From: Udeniomyces pyricola
Taxonomy: Eukaryota; Basidiomycota; Tremellomycetes; Cystofilobasidiales; Mrakiaceae
NCBI GenBank assembly: GCA_039545295.1
Contig: BCIK01000002.1
Span: 1,326,108-1,390,107, forward strand
DNA: 64,000 nucleotides
Direction of reading: 5' to 3'
The notes under the pieces were generated by a model that did no database searches, was not told the DNA's origin, and saw only the letters and a list, made by a program, of their open reading frames with translations. The translations under genes were made by a program, and so were the position numbers. Positions 1 to 11,650 of this stretch are shown in pieces; the stretch's first letter is position 1, and each line of letters begins with the position of its first letter.

Positions 1-245
1 TCAAGCGACAGCTAGCCTGGTTGAGATCATTCGAGACGATCACAATCGATGAGATCGACACTTCCGCAGTATATATATATATATACAAAAAGGCACACGA
101 TCAGAGAGAGGAACGATGCAAAACAGGTGAGAGAGAGAGAGAAAATAATCGTTTCCGAAATATTATGATCATGATGGATCTAGCTATGCGGTTCCCACAA
201 GCTGGGTTGGTAGTACAATCAATGAGAAAAACGGGAGGAGACCTG

Positions 246-283
<38 letters not shown>

Positions 284-586
284 AGAGATGATGACCCAAG
301 AAAGAGAGAGAACGAGGAGTTGCTCGTTTGTGCGACGTATGTAAAAAAAGGTTTGAGCGAAGGAAGGCTGCCTCGTCAAGATATTCGGAGACAGAAAGGC
401 GAGCGGTGAGAAGAAACAGGCGAATGCCAACAAGTGACGACGTCGGTTCGGCGGAGAGGACATTCCAATGGGATATATATGTTGGAACACATGGGATGAA
501 TATATATATATATATATGAAGAAAAAAAAAGCACAGGCTGGCTGGCGGGGAGCTACCTGAAACGCCTATGGGTATGTTTGATCAAC
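1..586. other. Left-edge non-coding stretch
   Basis: No convincing gene. It holds a run of 36 A at 246-281, short TA repeats near 70-85 and 490-518, and the 3' flank of the permease that ends at 587. Open frames that cross the A run give poly-lysine or poly-phenylalanine and are not credible proteins. Confidence 0.6.
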
Positions 587-952
587 TTAGAACAACTTCT
601 TGAGGAACCGACGGTAGACAGAGGGGTCAATAGGTTCATCTAAAAAAGTACAATATCATGGAGCAAGGGGGTCGATGTAAAACAAACATAAGTGGATGAA
701 TGAACCAATGCCAATTCTTCCTTTGTTCATGAACGATATAAATTGTGAACCAGGCCGATCAGTTCATGGACAGAATAGTGGAAGGAAGCGACTGACCATA
801 AGTGGTGGCTTCGATCCAGTCGATATCTGAAAATAAGCGTATGCGGCAAGAAAAGTGGGCATAAGCGCAGTCCGGGGATCTGATAGGAGAGACATAAGAA
901 TGCTGTCAACAGCAGAGTATCGCGTTCAAATAGACGAACCTGTGACAAAGTC

Positions 953-1009
<57 letters not shown>

Positions 1010-4000
1010 ACATGTGTTCAAGATACGAGGCCGATTAGTATCCCGAGAAATAACATCGATCCGACGACCAAGGGAGATCGGACTGTAGAAACGAACCATT
1101 TCATGTGTGGCAATGAAAGTGGACTTGACCCACCATCGTTTCCCGAGCAAGAGCAGCGGGAAGAGGATGACAGGAATGTAGGTGGTGAAGAACGAAGCAG
1201 CATCCCAGCGATAGATGGAGTCCCAACCCGCAAAGATGATGACTGATCGGTTGATAAGCTCAGGTTATCCAGCTGTAAACGACATCACCATAGCGGATTA
1301 GACATATGATCAAATACTCACTGATTGAAATCATGACCTACGATAGCATCAAACATCAATGGTCAGCTGAGTACCTGCATCAAAGATTTCGAGAAGGAAG
1401 CAGACTAAAAACAACCCTTGACGAAACGAGATGGACTCACCACGGCGTACCAGGCCGCGATCTCTGAAAACCGGTTGTAGTAAGGCAGTGATTGTCGAGC
1501 GATGCCTAGAAATAGAAAAGACACAGGAAAAGATCAGGATATCGCCGCTTTTGTGACGTTATATATGGGCGGAATCAGCTTACCTTGAGCTCTCAATCCT
1601 TGCGCGAACCGAATGTACGTGACCGAGATCTGGAAAGAGCAGATGTGTCGGAAGGAATCCAATCAGTTTAACCTTTTACTCAAAACCTCCCATCAAATAC
1701 CAGGCCGGATGTTCACGAACCGCGAACCAGGATAGCATGCCAGCAATACTGGTTAGAGAGGAGAACCATGAAAGGACGGTCCCAGCACCCTTCGAGTTTC
1801 CCATGAATCCAAGCAGAGCGAAAAGCGACGAAAATGCAATCGATACAAAAGGCATGCCCCTCGCGCTGACACGAGAGAAGATCTGTGATTTTTGGAGGGT
1901 GCCAAGACACATGATCAGTGATCGATTGGAGCCTGAGCATCAAAGAAGTTGCTGTGCGTGACGGCGATTGGAAGAGACAGATATCCACTCACAGATGGTA
2001 GATCTCTGTTCAGTGACATGCCAAACACAGCCCGAGAGGCAACATCTGCGCGAAAGGATTCAGAGTCAGCAAGGAAGAACAAGATAAACCCTTAGTCCCC
2101 TTGAGTCGCAATCGATACCACTCACAGAGGTTCGAAGAAGCGCAGGACCAAGCCGAGGTGATCAGGGCGGCGTCTGAAAAAAACCAAATGATCAATTAAG
2201 GCACATATGAACACGTACAGACACGTGTGATGGGGAATGTTATATGCATACTGATGATAGAGGGCAAAACTTTAATGCCAGCCTGTTCAGCGGCGATTAC
2301 TGGCAGGCAAGATTGTCCATCAAAGATGAGCAGATTACAAACAAGGGAGTACATGATGAGAAGGCAAAAAAAGACCCACCAAATGGAGAGCTCGCTCCGG
2401 TTGCGTCATAACCTAGCCGGCCATTCGTCGAAGCAATGTTGAGCCCGAGAACGAACGAACCAGTCATGTAAAAGAGCTGTCATAGAACACACACACAGAG
2501 GCTAATCAGGTCATAATTCATGACCGACTGCATATCACGAATGCAAAGCAGGGTAACTCACAACAATCCGGACCCAAACTCGTTTGATGGCGCGGGGAAG
2601 CGTCTTTCTGGGATTTTGAGCTTCTCCCGCTGCCAATGCTGTAACCTCTGTACCGACGAATGCAAAGGCAGAACGAGTGAGGGCCGAATAAAAGCCGAGA
2701 AAGCCGCCGAGCGGACCCTTGATGCCGAGATAGCTTGGAGCAAAGGGTCCAGGATCAATCCAATACTTGAAACCGATATAGCCTTGTCGTGCATTGAAAC
2801 GATAGAGGAAGATAACCGATGAGCGAACATCATGATGCCTATGATGTTGGACTGATAAAAAGTGGTCTTACCTTGATGAGCAGGACCCGCTCCTACGTTA
2901 ATGGCCACGGAAAGAAATATGAGGCCGACGATGGTGATGACCTACTCGATAAAGGAATCAGTATTGACCAAATTCGGTAGAAGTACCAAGATTCGGATGG
3001 ATATACCTTGATTAAACTGAACCAAAACTCGGCTGGTGAAATATTGAGTAGGGATGAATAAAACGAGGGATCAATCAGCCCCTGCTATACTACCGGCTGC
3101 TTGAACAACAGTAGAACACGTAAATATATACCCACTCTCGCCATACGCTCGAGCGCCCAGACTATTGATCCCGATGACCACGGTAGCCAGGATAGTGATC
3201 CAAACGGCTGCATCGATGTTCAAGTCCCAGTACGAGAAAAGCACAGCTGCCGCCGAAAGCTCAGTCGGCAAAGCAATCAACCAGCTGCGTTGATCCAAAT
3301 TACAAACAGGTCAGCATCTCGCTGGCCAAATCGGGAACCAGGGTCTAAGGATTTTCGGTAGGTTAAACAGAACGAAAAGAAATGAACCATACGTGTACGT
3401 GTACTGAACCGAGAGAGCAAATGCAAAGTCCGATGAAACGTATCGATGAGCCAGAGCGATGTGACCTGCCGTTGGGACAAAGCCAGACTGGGTGTTATGA
3501 TCAAGCGATTGCGATCATCTGGGCTGATATGGTGGATCGTTTTTGGTTGTCACTCACCTCCAGGAATGGGCAGAAATGCACACATCTCTCCTAAACCACA
3601 CATTACGCTGTAGCAAACACTGCTCATGATGGCGTACGCTGAAGAAACATAGAGCACGTGAACAGAGATTTCAGCAGAGAAGGCAAGTGTGTAAGATCAT
3701 CCTTCTTGGTGAATTTGAACGGACCCAGGAAACATCCGAGAGGTCCACCGATCTGAAATTAATCAAGCAAGCCAGTTGCGAAGTAGAGGAGGACAGATCA
3801 CATCAGCTTTCAGGCAGCTCTATGCGTACTTGGTGATCGTCATCAAGCCACGCTCGGCTACGAGTCCGTCTCACCTTCAATACCTCACCGCTACTCAAGA
3901 ACAGCCCTGTACCGATAACACCTCCAATCGATAGCATAGATATATGATGACCTAGAGAGATAAGGTCCATGTTGTCAGCATGAAGACTAAAGGCCAATGT

Positions 4001-4258
4001 ACCCATTTGCCGGGCACGTTTCAGCGCTCGAGCCCCTCGCCAGAAGCGCAGCAATACCTTACCCTTGAGATCTCTCTTGAGTGTAGGACTGAATTCCTCA
4101 TCGGCCTCCTCAATCAGGTTCGCTCGTGTCGACTTCATTTCGTAGTACTCTTCCTTGTCCTCAGACATGGTCGCGATAGAAGATTGGTGGGTCAAATGAG
4201 GGGTGTAAGGACTGGACGTAGGCGTGTTGAAATCAACGTGGATGGCTTCTGTCATCAT
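587..4258 (-). CDS. Amino-acid permease, yeast amino acid transporter (YAT) type
   Basis: Plasma-membrane proton/amino-acid symporter of the APC superfamily, split by many introns. The start is the ATG at 4256-4258 (a second ATG follows directly). The N-terminal tail is hydrophilic and acidic. The first membrane segment reads ISMLSIGGVIGTGLFLSSGE (about 3890-3960), the family hallmark. Later exons give GGPLGSYAIMSSVCYSVMCG (3600-3760), a WLIALPTELSAAAVLFSYW segment (3200-3300) and, at 2600-2780, FVGTEVTALAAGEAQNPRKT with LPRAIKRVWVR, the conserved loop of fungal permeases. The C-terminal membrane region ends in GKRWWVKSTF (about 1120). The cytosolic tail comes from three last exons at 940-952, 797-826 and 587-639, which together give DFVTDIDWIEATTYDEP and the stop at 587-589. 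This tail matches the usual 'DFVT..EIEA..YDEP' end of the family. Family is certain; substrate cannot be told. Confidence 0.9.
953..1054 (-). other. Permease intron with a 54-T polypyrimidine tract
   Basis: On the gene strand the intron opens with GTTATT after an exon ending in RRID. It has a good branch-like ATACTAATC at about 1034-1042, then 54 uninterrupted T (A at 955-1008 on the + strand), directly followed by AG and the 13-nt exon 940-952 (DFVT). Using this acceptor restores the conserved C-terminal motif in frame. Confidence 0.75.
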
Positions 4259-5388
4259 GGGCAGAACTAGGTGAAAGCAAAGATGTGGCTGGTCGTATCT
4301 CGTGTGGTACCAAGAAGTCGGGCTAAAGAGAAGAAAAAATGCGTGAGGGAGGGGAAGAGTCAGGGAGAGGGCCTGAGTGGCAAGTTTGAATTGAAGATGG
4401 AAGTTGCTAAACACAAGGCTCGCCTTGAAAAATGTTCTAGAAGCTCGAGGCAAGGAGAAGAGTCCAAATCCCGGTTATGGATGGGTAGACTCCGGAGCGA
4501 GAACTCTAACAAGGAGGGTCGAGCGTGAGCGATGTATGGATCAAAGGGATGTCTGCAGCAGGCCAAAGAAAAGCGCATCCGACTTGGCTTGCCATCTCGA
4601 TATCACCCTCATTGACTTGTCGAATTCGGTTCCAACGAGCAGTAGTGATATGCTGAAGTAAAGTGCTATGTTCTTGCTGATATAGATCAAAGAGACGGGT
4701 GGGATGCGTGTAAGAGTGGTCAGAGAATCGACGCGTCAAGCGGTTGATCGAACGAACGCATGCATTGACCCCTTTTGGACGGAACATGGGTGCACTGCCT
4801 AAAGATCCGCGGTGAAGGACTATCGACTAATGCTAGCCCTTACCAATCATCTATTGAGGTGGAGGTGGAATTGGATGCCTTGCCGCTCGGCATCCGATAT
4901 ACGATATTTGATGAATGAGTACCATCTGGCCGCACAGACCGAAAGATTGCAGACAACAGTCGGACGAAGATGAATTAGCAGACTGCCAATCATATTGATT
5001 ATGATACATGTTGACTAGCGCCAGGATGATTAGCACACGGCACCATCGACACGTAGGACTGATCAGTCGTACCACTGTAGCTTGCAGGAATATTGACACC
5101 TACTCGACCAAGTACTGGCCATCATGACGTACGTATATGATCGATGATTGGTCGGTCTGCGAGCAGGTACTACGCCTACACGAAGTGTGAGTGTAAGCCA
5201 CGTAGGCACTTGATTAAGGCCGAATTGAAACGTCGAAACTTTCCGTGCAGAATCGTTGCAAAGTTGTCATGATGACTCGGCTCACGTGCGTTCCAGCTTC
5301 CAGCCGGCTGAACCTCTTGCACACCCTAGAAATACCAGCCACTGTTCCCAGCCCTCTCACGTGTCCTCATCACCACGACGACATCACC
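4259..5388. other. Divergent intergenic region, permease / forkhead gene
   Basis: About 1.1 kb between two divergent starts, so it should hold both promoters. I see no ORF with conserved features and no clear core element apart from pyrimidine-rich DNA just before the forkhead ATG (5330-5388). Confidence 0.5.
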
Positions 5389-7553
5389 ATGTCCAAGACT
5401 TATCTCCAACGCATCAAAGAACTCATTCTCGCCTCACCCACCCAATCGCTCAGTGTTCAAGAAGTAGGAAGCCACTCTCTCGCCTTCATTCGGGACTGAG
5501 AAGCCAATTGATCGAGACGAGCTGTCCTTTGTGATCTTGATCGCTCGATGGTAGTTTGGTAAGAAGTTGTGTACAATGGTATGACAGGCTGATCATCATA
5601 TCCTCCATGTCCTTCAGATCTATGCAGCAATTCAAGCTGACAGCAACTTCCTTAGCGCACACGGCGCGGGATGGCAGGCAAGTATCCAGTTGCAGGTCCA
5701 CTTGATCGAGGGGACCGAATTGTGGGAAACGGCTTCAGGAGGACGATGTTTGGCCTCGTTTGGCCATCATCGATACATCCTCGTCCGACGCCTGGCCAAT
5801 CTCAACGACTAACTACACCCTAATACCACACGACGCTCGTACATCGCCATGAGATTTACTCTCTCACCATCTCATTGTTCCATCTTGGCCAAGGTGCAAA
5901 CATGCGGGGTCGCTGTCGACGCTTCCTCGACGTATCAACCAAGTCATTGGCAGGCGTCGTGTCGTGCGCGAGGCGTTTCTCGCACGGCTTGTAGGTCACT
6001 TACAATCTCACTATATATACTGACACTATGCAGCCATGCAATTCTCGTCTGATGAATGTATATAGAATTCTATCCGCAACATCCTTTCGCTCAACCCCGC
6101 ATTCAAAGTGAGTTTCGACATCTGCTTTGCACACCCTCGTACCGCGTTAACTCGACAGGACATATATAAACTAACGCGACACTATTCGTTCGTGGCAGCT
6201 CAAGCCCAACGTCGATGGCAAGCGAGGAGGCAAGTCCAGCTTGTTCTTCCTTAGGATTAGTAATCCAGGTCGTTGCTGAGTCTGTCATCTCAATCTGTGC
6301 AGGACAATGGACCATCGCTTCCGAGGTGGGTCATCAGACAACCGTTGCTCATCGCAAGAGGCACAAGCCGTGACTAAAGGTATCCTTGAATTGGCTTTGT
6401 TCCCTACCGAGCAGGCACCTGATGTCTATAGCCGCCCGCGAGACAAGAAGTCTTCGTCCAAACAGGCTCGCCGAGGTCGGGGTGGTAGAAAGAAAGCTCG
6501 AAGAAACGGGAGCTACGCCTCTACTTCGGCGTCAACCTCGCGAACGAAGATTTCTTATCCATCTCCGGGTCTCTCTAAGTCTCGGAGCGACGGCTTCAAC
6601 ACGCATCCCAAAAGAACAGGCTTAAGGCCGCTCCCCAATCGTCAGGTCAACCAAGTCGAGAAGTTTGACGGACTAGAACACGCGGACCGCTTCACGTACT
6701 CTTCCTCCCAATCTTCCTCGCCCAGGTCTTCAGAGCTCCAATACGAGACTTCACTACCTTTAAAGGTTGTTAGAAAGAACACGAAAATTGGCGACCATCT
6801 TGGAAATTTGCCCCCCGCCGCACTGCATGCCTCTTCCGCCTTCCTAAGTCAGCCCGAAGAGGTTACCTTACACTCACCTGACGCTTATCACGCTGTTCTC
6901 GCTTGGCTTNCTTNTGGTCCTTCCGAACCCCAATCTCCTCCCTCTNTCATCTCATCATCANCGNANCAGTCATCTGACCGTCTTCCGTCGTCCGAATATC
7001 ATCGGCGAGGTCCGTCTTGGCCTGACCCTCGACAAATCCCTGTTTTGTCCAGGCCGAGGTCGGAAGAACTCTTCATTCACGAATCGTTTCCCCTGTCACC
7101 TTATCGCCAACGACGCATCTCGGAATCCATTCCACCCATCACAACCGGCATGAGCTGTCACCTGTTAACCAATAGCCACGATCTCGTCTCGCATGTTACC
7201 TCACTTCACTCGCCGTCTTTTTCATACTCGCTGGCGGCTTCGCCTGTCTCTTTCTCGAACCTCTCTCTCGGGTCGCCACCATCCCCCCTCGCTCACACTC
7301 ACATCTCATCGTTCCCTTTCCCGATCTTCTCCAGTCAGGGCGGTTCGTCTATTCAGTCTGACTCCACCACTGATGTGGCCCCAGAACTATCGCTTCGAAC
7401 TGGAGCCGCTCCAGCGGTCTCTCAGCTGCGAAGTACATTAACCGAGACTGACAAGGCTACTCACCGGCCCCATTGATATTCGACCAACCATACTACCCTC
7501 CAACATCTCTATACATTGGCACATGGAAGGGGCCCGAGTTCGCCAAGGTATAA
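5389..7553 (+). CDS. Forkhead-domain transcription factor (model partly uncertain)
   Basis: Exons 5389-5463, 5618-5677, 6066-6107, 6199-6229 and 6303 onward join in phase to give a compact forkhead DNA-binding domain in the first 80 or so residues. Visible parts are YLQRIKELILASPTQSLSVQ, then EIYAAIQ (helix 1/2), GWQNSIRNILSLNPAFK (the recognition helix, canonical GWxNSIRHNLSLN) and GKRGGQWTIASE (wing). The usual KPPYSY start of the domain is missing or lies in an exon I did not find. A basic stretch follows (about 6440-6510: KKSSSKQARRGRGGRKKARR), then a long Ser/Pro-rich tail. The model needs a frame change just after TIASE (a very short intron at about 6326-6360) and again near 7450. One frame stops at 7476; a better-looking last exon (FDQPYYPPTSLYIGTWKG) ends at 7551-7553. 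N bases at 6910-6966 lie in the tail, so small sequence errors are possible. Confidence 0.75.
5678..6065 (+). other. GC-AG intron 2 of the forkhead gene (388 nt)
   Basis: The exon ends ...GGATGGCAG and the intron opens with GCAAGT, the known consensus of the GC-AG intron class. The acceptor TATATAG is followed by AATTCTATCC, which joins GWQ to NSIRN without a break. The intron is far longer than its neighbours. Confidence 0.7.
6230..6302 (+). other. GC-AG intron 4 of the forkhead gene (73 nt)
   Basis: The donor GAG|GCAAGT and acceptor GTGCAG join GKRG-G to QWTIAS in phase 1. This is the second GC-AG intron within the same 80-residue domain. Confidence 0.65.
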
Positions 7554-8037
7554 TGCATATATTTAGCTTCAGTTGATTATTGCTGCTTTCACGTGGTTCC
7601 GAGCGGTTTCTTCTGTTTATATTTTGTGTTACATCTATCAGGCTTCCAATTCTCCCAGTCTCGAATCTAAGTCGCAAACCAAATACCGTTCCAGATTTTG
7701 TACCATTGAATGTATCGCTTGTCCGCTTTACCCATCTCAATCTATCCCGTATCTTCCGCATCGTTATTCACTCCGTCATCTAACCACGCGTGACCCCTCA
7801 GGCTATCCTAGTGATTGGTCCCAAGACGGCCATCATATATCTCTCTAGTTGTAATTGATTTGCATTGTTTGCTTGTCCCACGTGAATCCCGTCAAGTTAC
7901 CATCTTTCTTTCTGACTCGTTCGTCACGATCCGTAGCATCCGTTCGATCGACCTTTTCAAATATCCAAGCTGATGATCATTGGCACAGACATACCTACTG
8001 CTTCTTTGCTTACAACCCTCACTATGCGATGGCTGAT
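7554..8037. other. Convergent 3' flanks, forkhead / GNAT A
   Basis: About 480 bp between two convergent stops. It is pyrimidine-rich on the + strand. No ORF here shows a recognisable motif, so this is taken as 3' UTR and spacer. Confidence 0.5.
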
Positions 8038-9584
8038 CTATGCCTTCCTTGTCATCTGCCGGATAGCCAGTTCCCTGACACCCCCTTGAGCCTCCCATTC
8101 CTCCCATGAGATTCCCCCAAACCATAGTTCTGTGCCGCACCCCCTCTCCGTACGATCCTCGCCCTCGAATCGGGTAACGCTGGCATACGGCAGCTCTCCC
8201 ACCCGACCCCGAGTCCAGCAACTGGCCTCTTTGCTCGAAGGGAACTCGAGGAAGTTGCGAAGCGTGCCTTCGGACTTGAAACCCATGCGAAGAGCCGCGT
8301 TAGACGATGCGACGTTGGGCGCAATGGCAGTGTACTGGACACGGCGAAGCCCGAGCCCGTGAGTGATGTTAGAATCGGGGAGGAGGGTGGTTGGGTCTGG
8401 ATCAGGCATAGTGAATCCATACGCCAGCATGAGAGAGATAGCGTGAGTGAGAACATGGGTCCGACGGAATTCCTGTTGAATGCGTCATGAGAGACGACAG
8501 AAGGGCCGGACGTAAGGCAGTGTACAACATGCATCAGTCAGAAAGCGATATCATGTCCACCAGGACCATATACCAATCAACCCCCACACCGATTTGACCA
8601 ATGGACATGTTGCTCACCTTCAACACTATAACATGACCAATCTCGGCAGTCAGTGTCTTGCGTGAGGCTTGATAATAATTGATGAACCCGGCAAAGCGAG
8701 GCGTGGATGGATCTGCCTCGAGATCGAAGATGGCAAAGTTACAGGCTGTGGGGTCCGCTCGCCAGTCTTCAAGGAAGTGATGGAAAGAGTTGATTGAAAA
8801 GGGTCCCCAGGGAAGGTACTGGAAACATGTCCTGTCAGGCGGAGTGGGGTCCATAGGACAGGAAACGCAGATGGTGTGGCACAAGCGATGAGCGCTTGAA
8901 AGAGCTGATACAAAGATGATAGCACACGTATCCGGGCATACATATATACACATATATATACTATATATAACGCACTCTATGTCCTGGTTCGTGGCATCTA
9001 CATAGAGCTTCGCATGCAAAGATGGCTACGAGTGTAGACGAGAGCAGTCCGCAGGACGGAAAGAATGTTAGCGCCTTGCTGCCAGCCAAGGCACTCAACG
9101 GCGTCGATACACGTACGATGAAAGGCGTGATGAGGATCTTGCTAGATCGAAGCTCCTGAATGCAGTAGTACGAATCCAAGTCAGTATGCATCAGCAAGTA
9201 GACACCGTTGTCATTGACCCTTCTCTCGAGAATGGACCCTCTATCTCGGCGCCGGCTTCTGATGTTACGGCTCTCGGAACGTTAGGTGGAGCCACCCACC
9301 TGGACGGGGAAGACGAAGTTGAGGTCGTAATCTGATTGTGATGTCGTCGCATGCGGGGGATCAATCGATGTATCGCGAACGTGGAGGGGAGGAGGCTTCC
9401 AAGTATTGAGAAACGAAGGCGAATGCTGAATAGATGGACCTGTAGATGACGGCAACAGGGTTGGGAGGATTGAGATCCATGGAGTTTGAAATTGCAAGCA
9501 CGGATTAGGATGGCGAAAACTTAGATCTGCCAGGGGACAGTAGGTATGCTCAGAGCTCGTTGGAGAAACGAACGTACGCGACAT
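8038..9584 (-). CDS. GNAT-family N-acetyltransferase A
   Basis: Predicted acetyl-CoA-dependent N-acyltransferase of the RimJ/RimL-like type common in fungi. The start is the ATG at 9582-9584 and the stop TAG is at 8038-8040. Exons give YDLNFVFPVQ (about 9295-9320), a 39-nt exon at 9117-9155 (ELRSSKILITPFI), PSLHAKLYVDATNQDIE (about 9000), CFQYLPWGPF with FHHFLEDWRADP (8770-8830), FAIFDLEADPSTPRFAGFIN, and AEIGHVIVL. Then follow RTHVLTHAISLMLAYGF and LRRVQYTAIAPNVASSNAAL plus RMGFKSEGTLRNF (8250-8450). The last piece is the GNAT motif in which substitution of neighbouring residues (NxxSxxAxxxxGF) marks the acetyl-CoA site. It is a paralog of the gene at 44951-46774, with the intron after PFI at the same place. 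Substrate is unknown. Confidence 0.8.
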
Positions 9585-11650
9585 GGCTCGTGATGGTGAT
9601 GATTGATCGAGGGCATAACGTTGAGGCCGCTGTGGCCCAAGTCGGCGCAGATGAGATATCAAGCAATCAAGCTAACAAGTCTTGGCTGCACTAGCTGTCA
9701 GCGATGTTGCATGTTGACTGATCGATCGGCCAAGACAACGTACGTACAACATATTATCGTATATATATATATCGTCGAGGGTTTGTAGTCGCTACATGGG
9801 GGACTTACGAAGTTAGAAACTTTAGCTAGTATCATGTCGATATGATTGATAAACGTTGGTGCATGATCATGCATCATGGGCCGGGCAAGACACGTCGATC
9901 GACATGCAAAATATCACATGCAATGAAACACCAGATCAGAACTTGAGCTAGATCGAGTTCGTACACACAAGCCTATCAGGATGATAATCATTCGATTGTA
10001 AAGCGTGTGATTCATGCGGCCGTCGACATTTAAAACAATCTCCAGTTTAGTGAAACGAGCTCGTGTATGATTTTCCCTGGCCGGCTGAAGATCTCGATTT
10101 GCAATGCGATTGAGCGCATCGAGCTTGGAGCTTGGAGCTTGGAAGCCGACTTCATTGGAGATCCGTCTAAATTTGTGGACTTCTCCAAGTGCACGATGTA
10201 TCACCAGCTCCAATCAATTCCTTCGAGCACCATGTACCATGACCTATATATACATATGTCGTTGATGTTTCAAGAGTCTGTGGTGTATGTACTGCTCGCG
10301 TTCATGCGAAAGATCGCCGATGCGGCAGACGCCTCGGGCCTCAGATCCTCAGAGCAGAGTTGGGTGGAGTCTTTCACTAAAACAACAAGCGCCGTCGCAT
10401 GATATCTATGTCGAATCTCCCTGCCGCCGGCAATCATTGAATCATCCTTACCGAATCTCTGCTTCATTAACAACAAAATATGTACGGATCCGTGTATATT
10501 CTAACAAGGCATCGAAATTTCCAAGCTTCCAAAGCCTGAGGCCTGAGGCTGAAAGTTGAACAATCGTTAGACCCCGGGTCTCGGAGCTCGGACGTCGGAC
10601 CTCGGGCAGCCTGGGAGCTAGCTCGCCGCTTCACGTACTGTGACGTCGCGGACTTGCCAACAATAATATATGTATGATTGACTCGGGCGGGGACACCCAT
10701 CGTGTTTGTCGACTGTTTCTACTTTTGGGGGGCTGGGCCTGCCGGATGCGAGTCATCGAGTCTCATGGCCCAACGGCCTCACGTCCTCAGACGATTCCTG
10801 AGGCCTGAGGCCACGCGTGAGTACGTGAGTGGTCGATGACGTCCAACGCCCAGACCAGGCTCTCATAGTGCATGATCGAATGATCGCCGGGGTGTACAGG
10901 GTTCCCAAACACGTTGGGGATTGGATATTGCGGTCGAGACCAGATCGGCGAGATCCGTCAGACTCCGGACCGAAGAGACGTGTGGCCGGTCCTAGACGCG
11001 AGGTTGTCAGGGTGAGGAGGCGAGTCGACGAGATTCAAGCCCGCGTCGCGTTGGTTTGACTAGGGCGTTGTAGGAAACCGATCGCGAGACGAAGAGATAT
11101 ACCCAGTGATCCATGCACTCCATGAAGCAGTGCTTTGTCATAAGAGGTCAAGACCAACGAAAAACGAAGAAAAAATTACTGTGGACTCGAACATAAGCTT
11201 CATACTGAACCGGCATGAACATACATATTGATCACTCGTCACGCGTCAATCACCGGCATGTCTCGTGTCCTCGTGTCTTGTCCCAAAGGCAGGACCACAA
11301 AAGAAAAGCGAAAAGTCGGATGGACTATTTTTAGCCTACCTCGACCGTTCTCACTTCTGAGACCGAGCCCCGGGTCAAAGGACCTCGTTCGCCTCTTCAA
11401 CTCCTTTTTCTTTTCTGTACTCTTCTCAACAACATCGACCTCGTTTTCCTCACTCAACGTACTCAAACTCCCCAAGTCATACCGCCGGCTTCTCATCGAT
11501 TAGCCCGCCACGAAACAGCAGCAACCGGCCTTTTCTTTCTCTCCATCGAGCGTCAAACGTCTGCCGCATCGTTGTCGCCTCTCATCTCGCACCAACCACC
11601 TTTTATAACCCCTACACTTCACCACCCCAAACCTACACTACTTTATCAAC
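9585..11650. other. 2-kb intergenic region
   Basis: Divergent spacer between GNAT A and the hexose transporter. It has a TA run at about 9763-9772, a triple 7-bp repeat GAGCTTG at 10121-10141, and GGCCTGAGG/GAGGCCT-type short repeats around 10538-10555 and 10796-10812. The last 200 bp before 11651 are C/T-rich, as expected for a fungal core promoter and leader. No protein-coding evidence was found. Confidence 0.5.
10121..10145. repeat. GAGCTTG x3 tandem repeat
   Basis: Three head-to-tail copies of the 7-mer GAGCTTG followed by a degenerate fourth (GAAGCC). Confidence 0.8.

Noticed and set aside
21..490. Open frames across the A36 run on both strands
   Set aside because: Poly-Lys or poly-Phe products of a homopolymer with no family motif.
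727..1150. Two minus-strand frames reading through the T54 tract as poly-Phe
   Set aside because: The tract is intronic in the permease model; splicing on either side restores a conserved tail.
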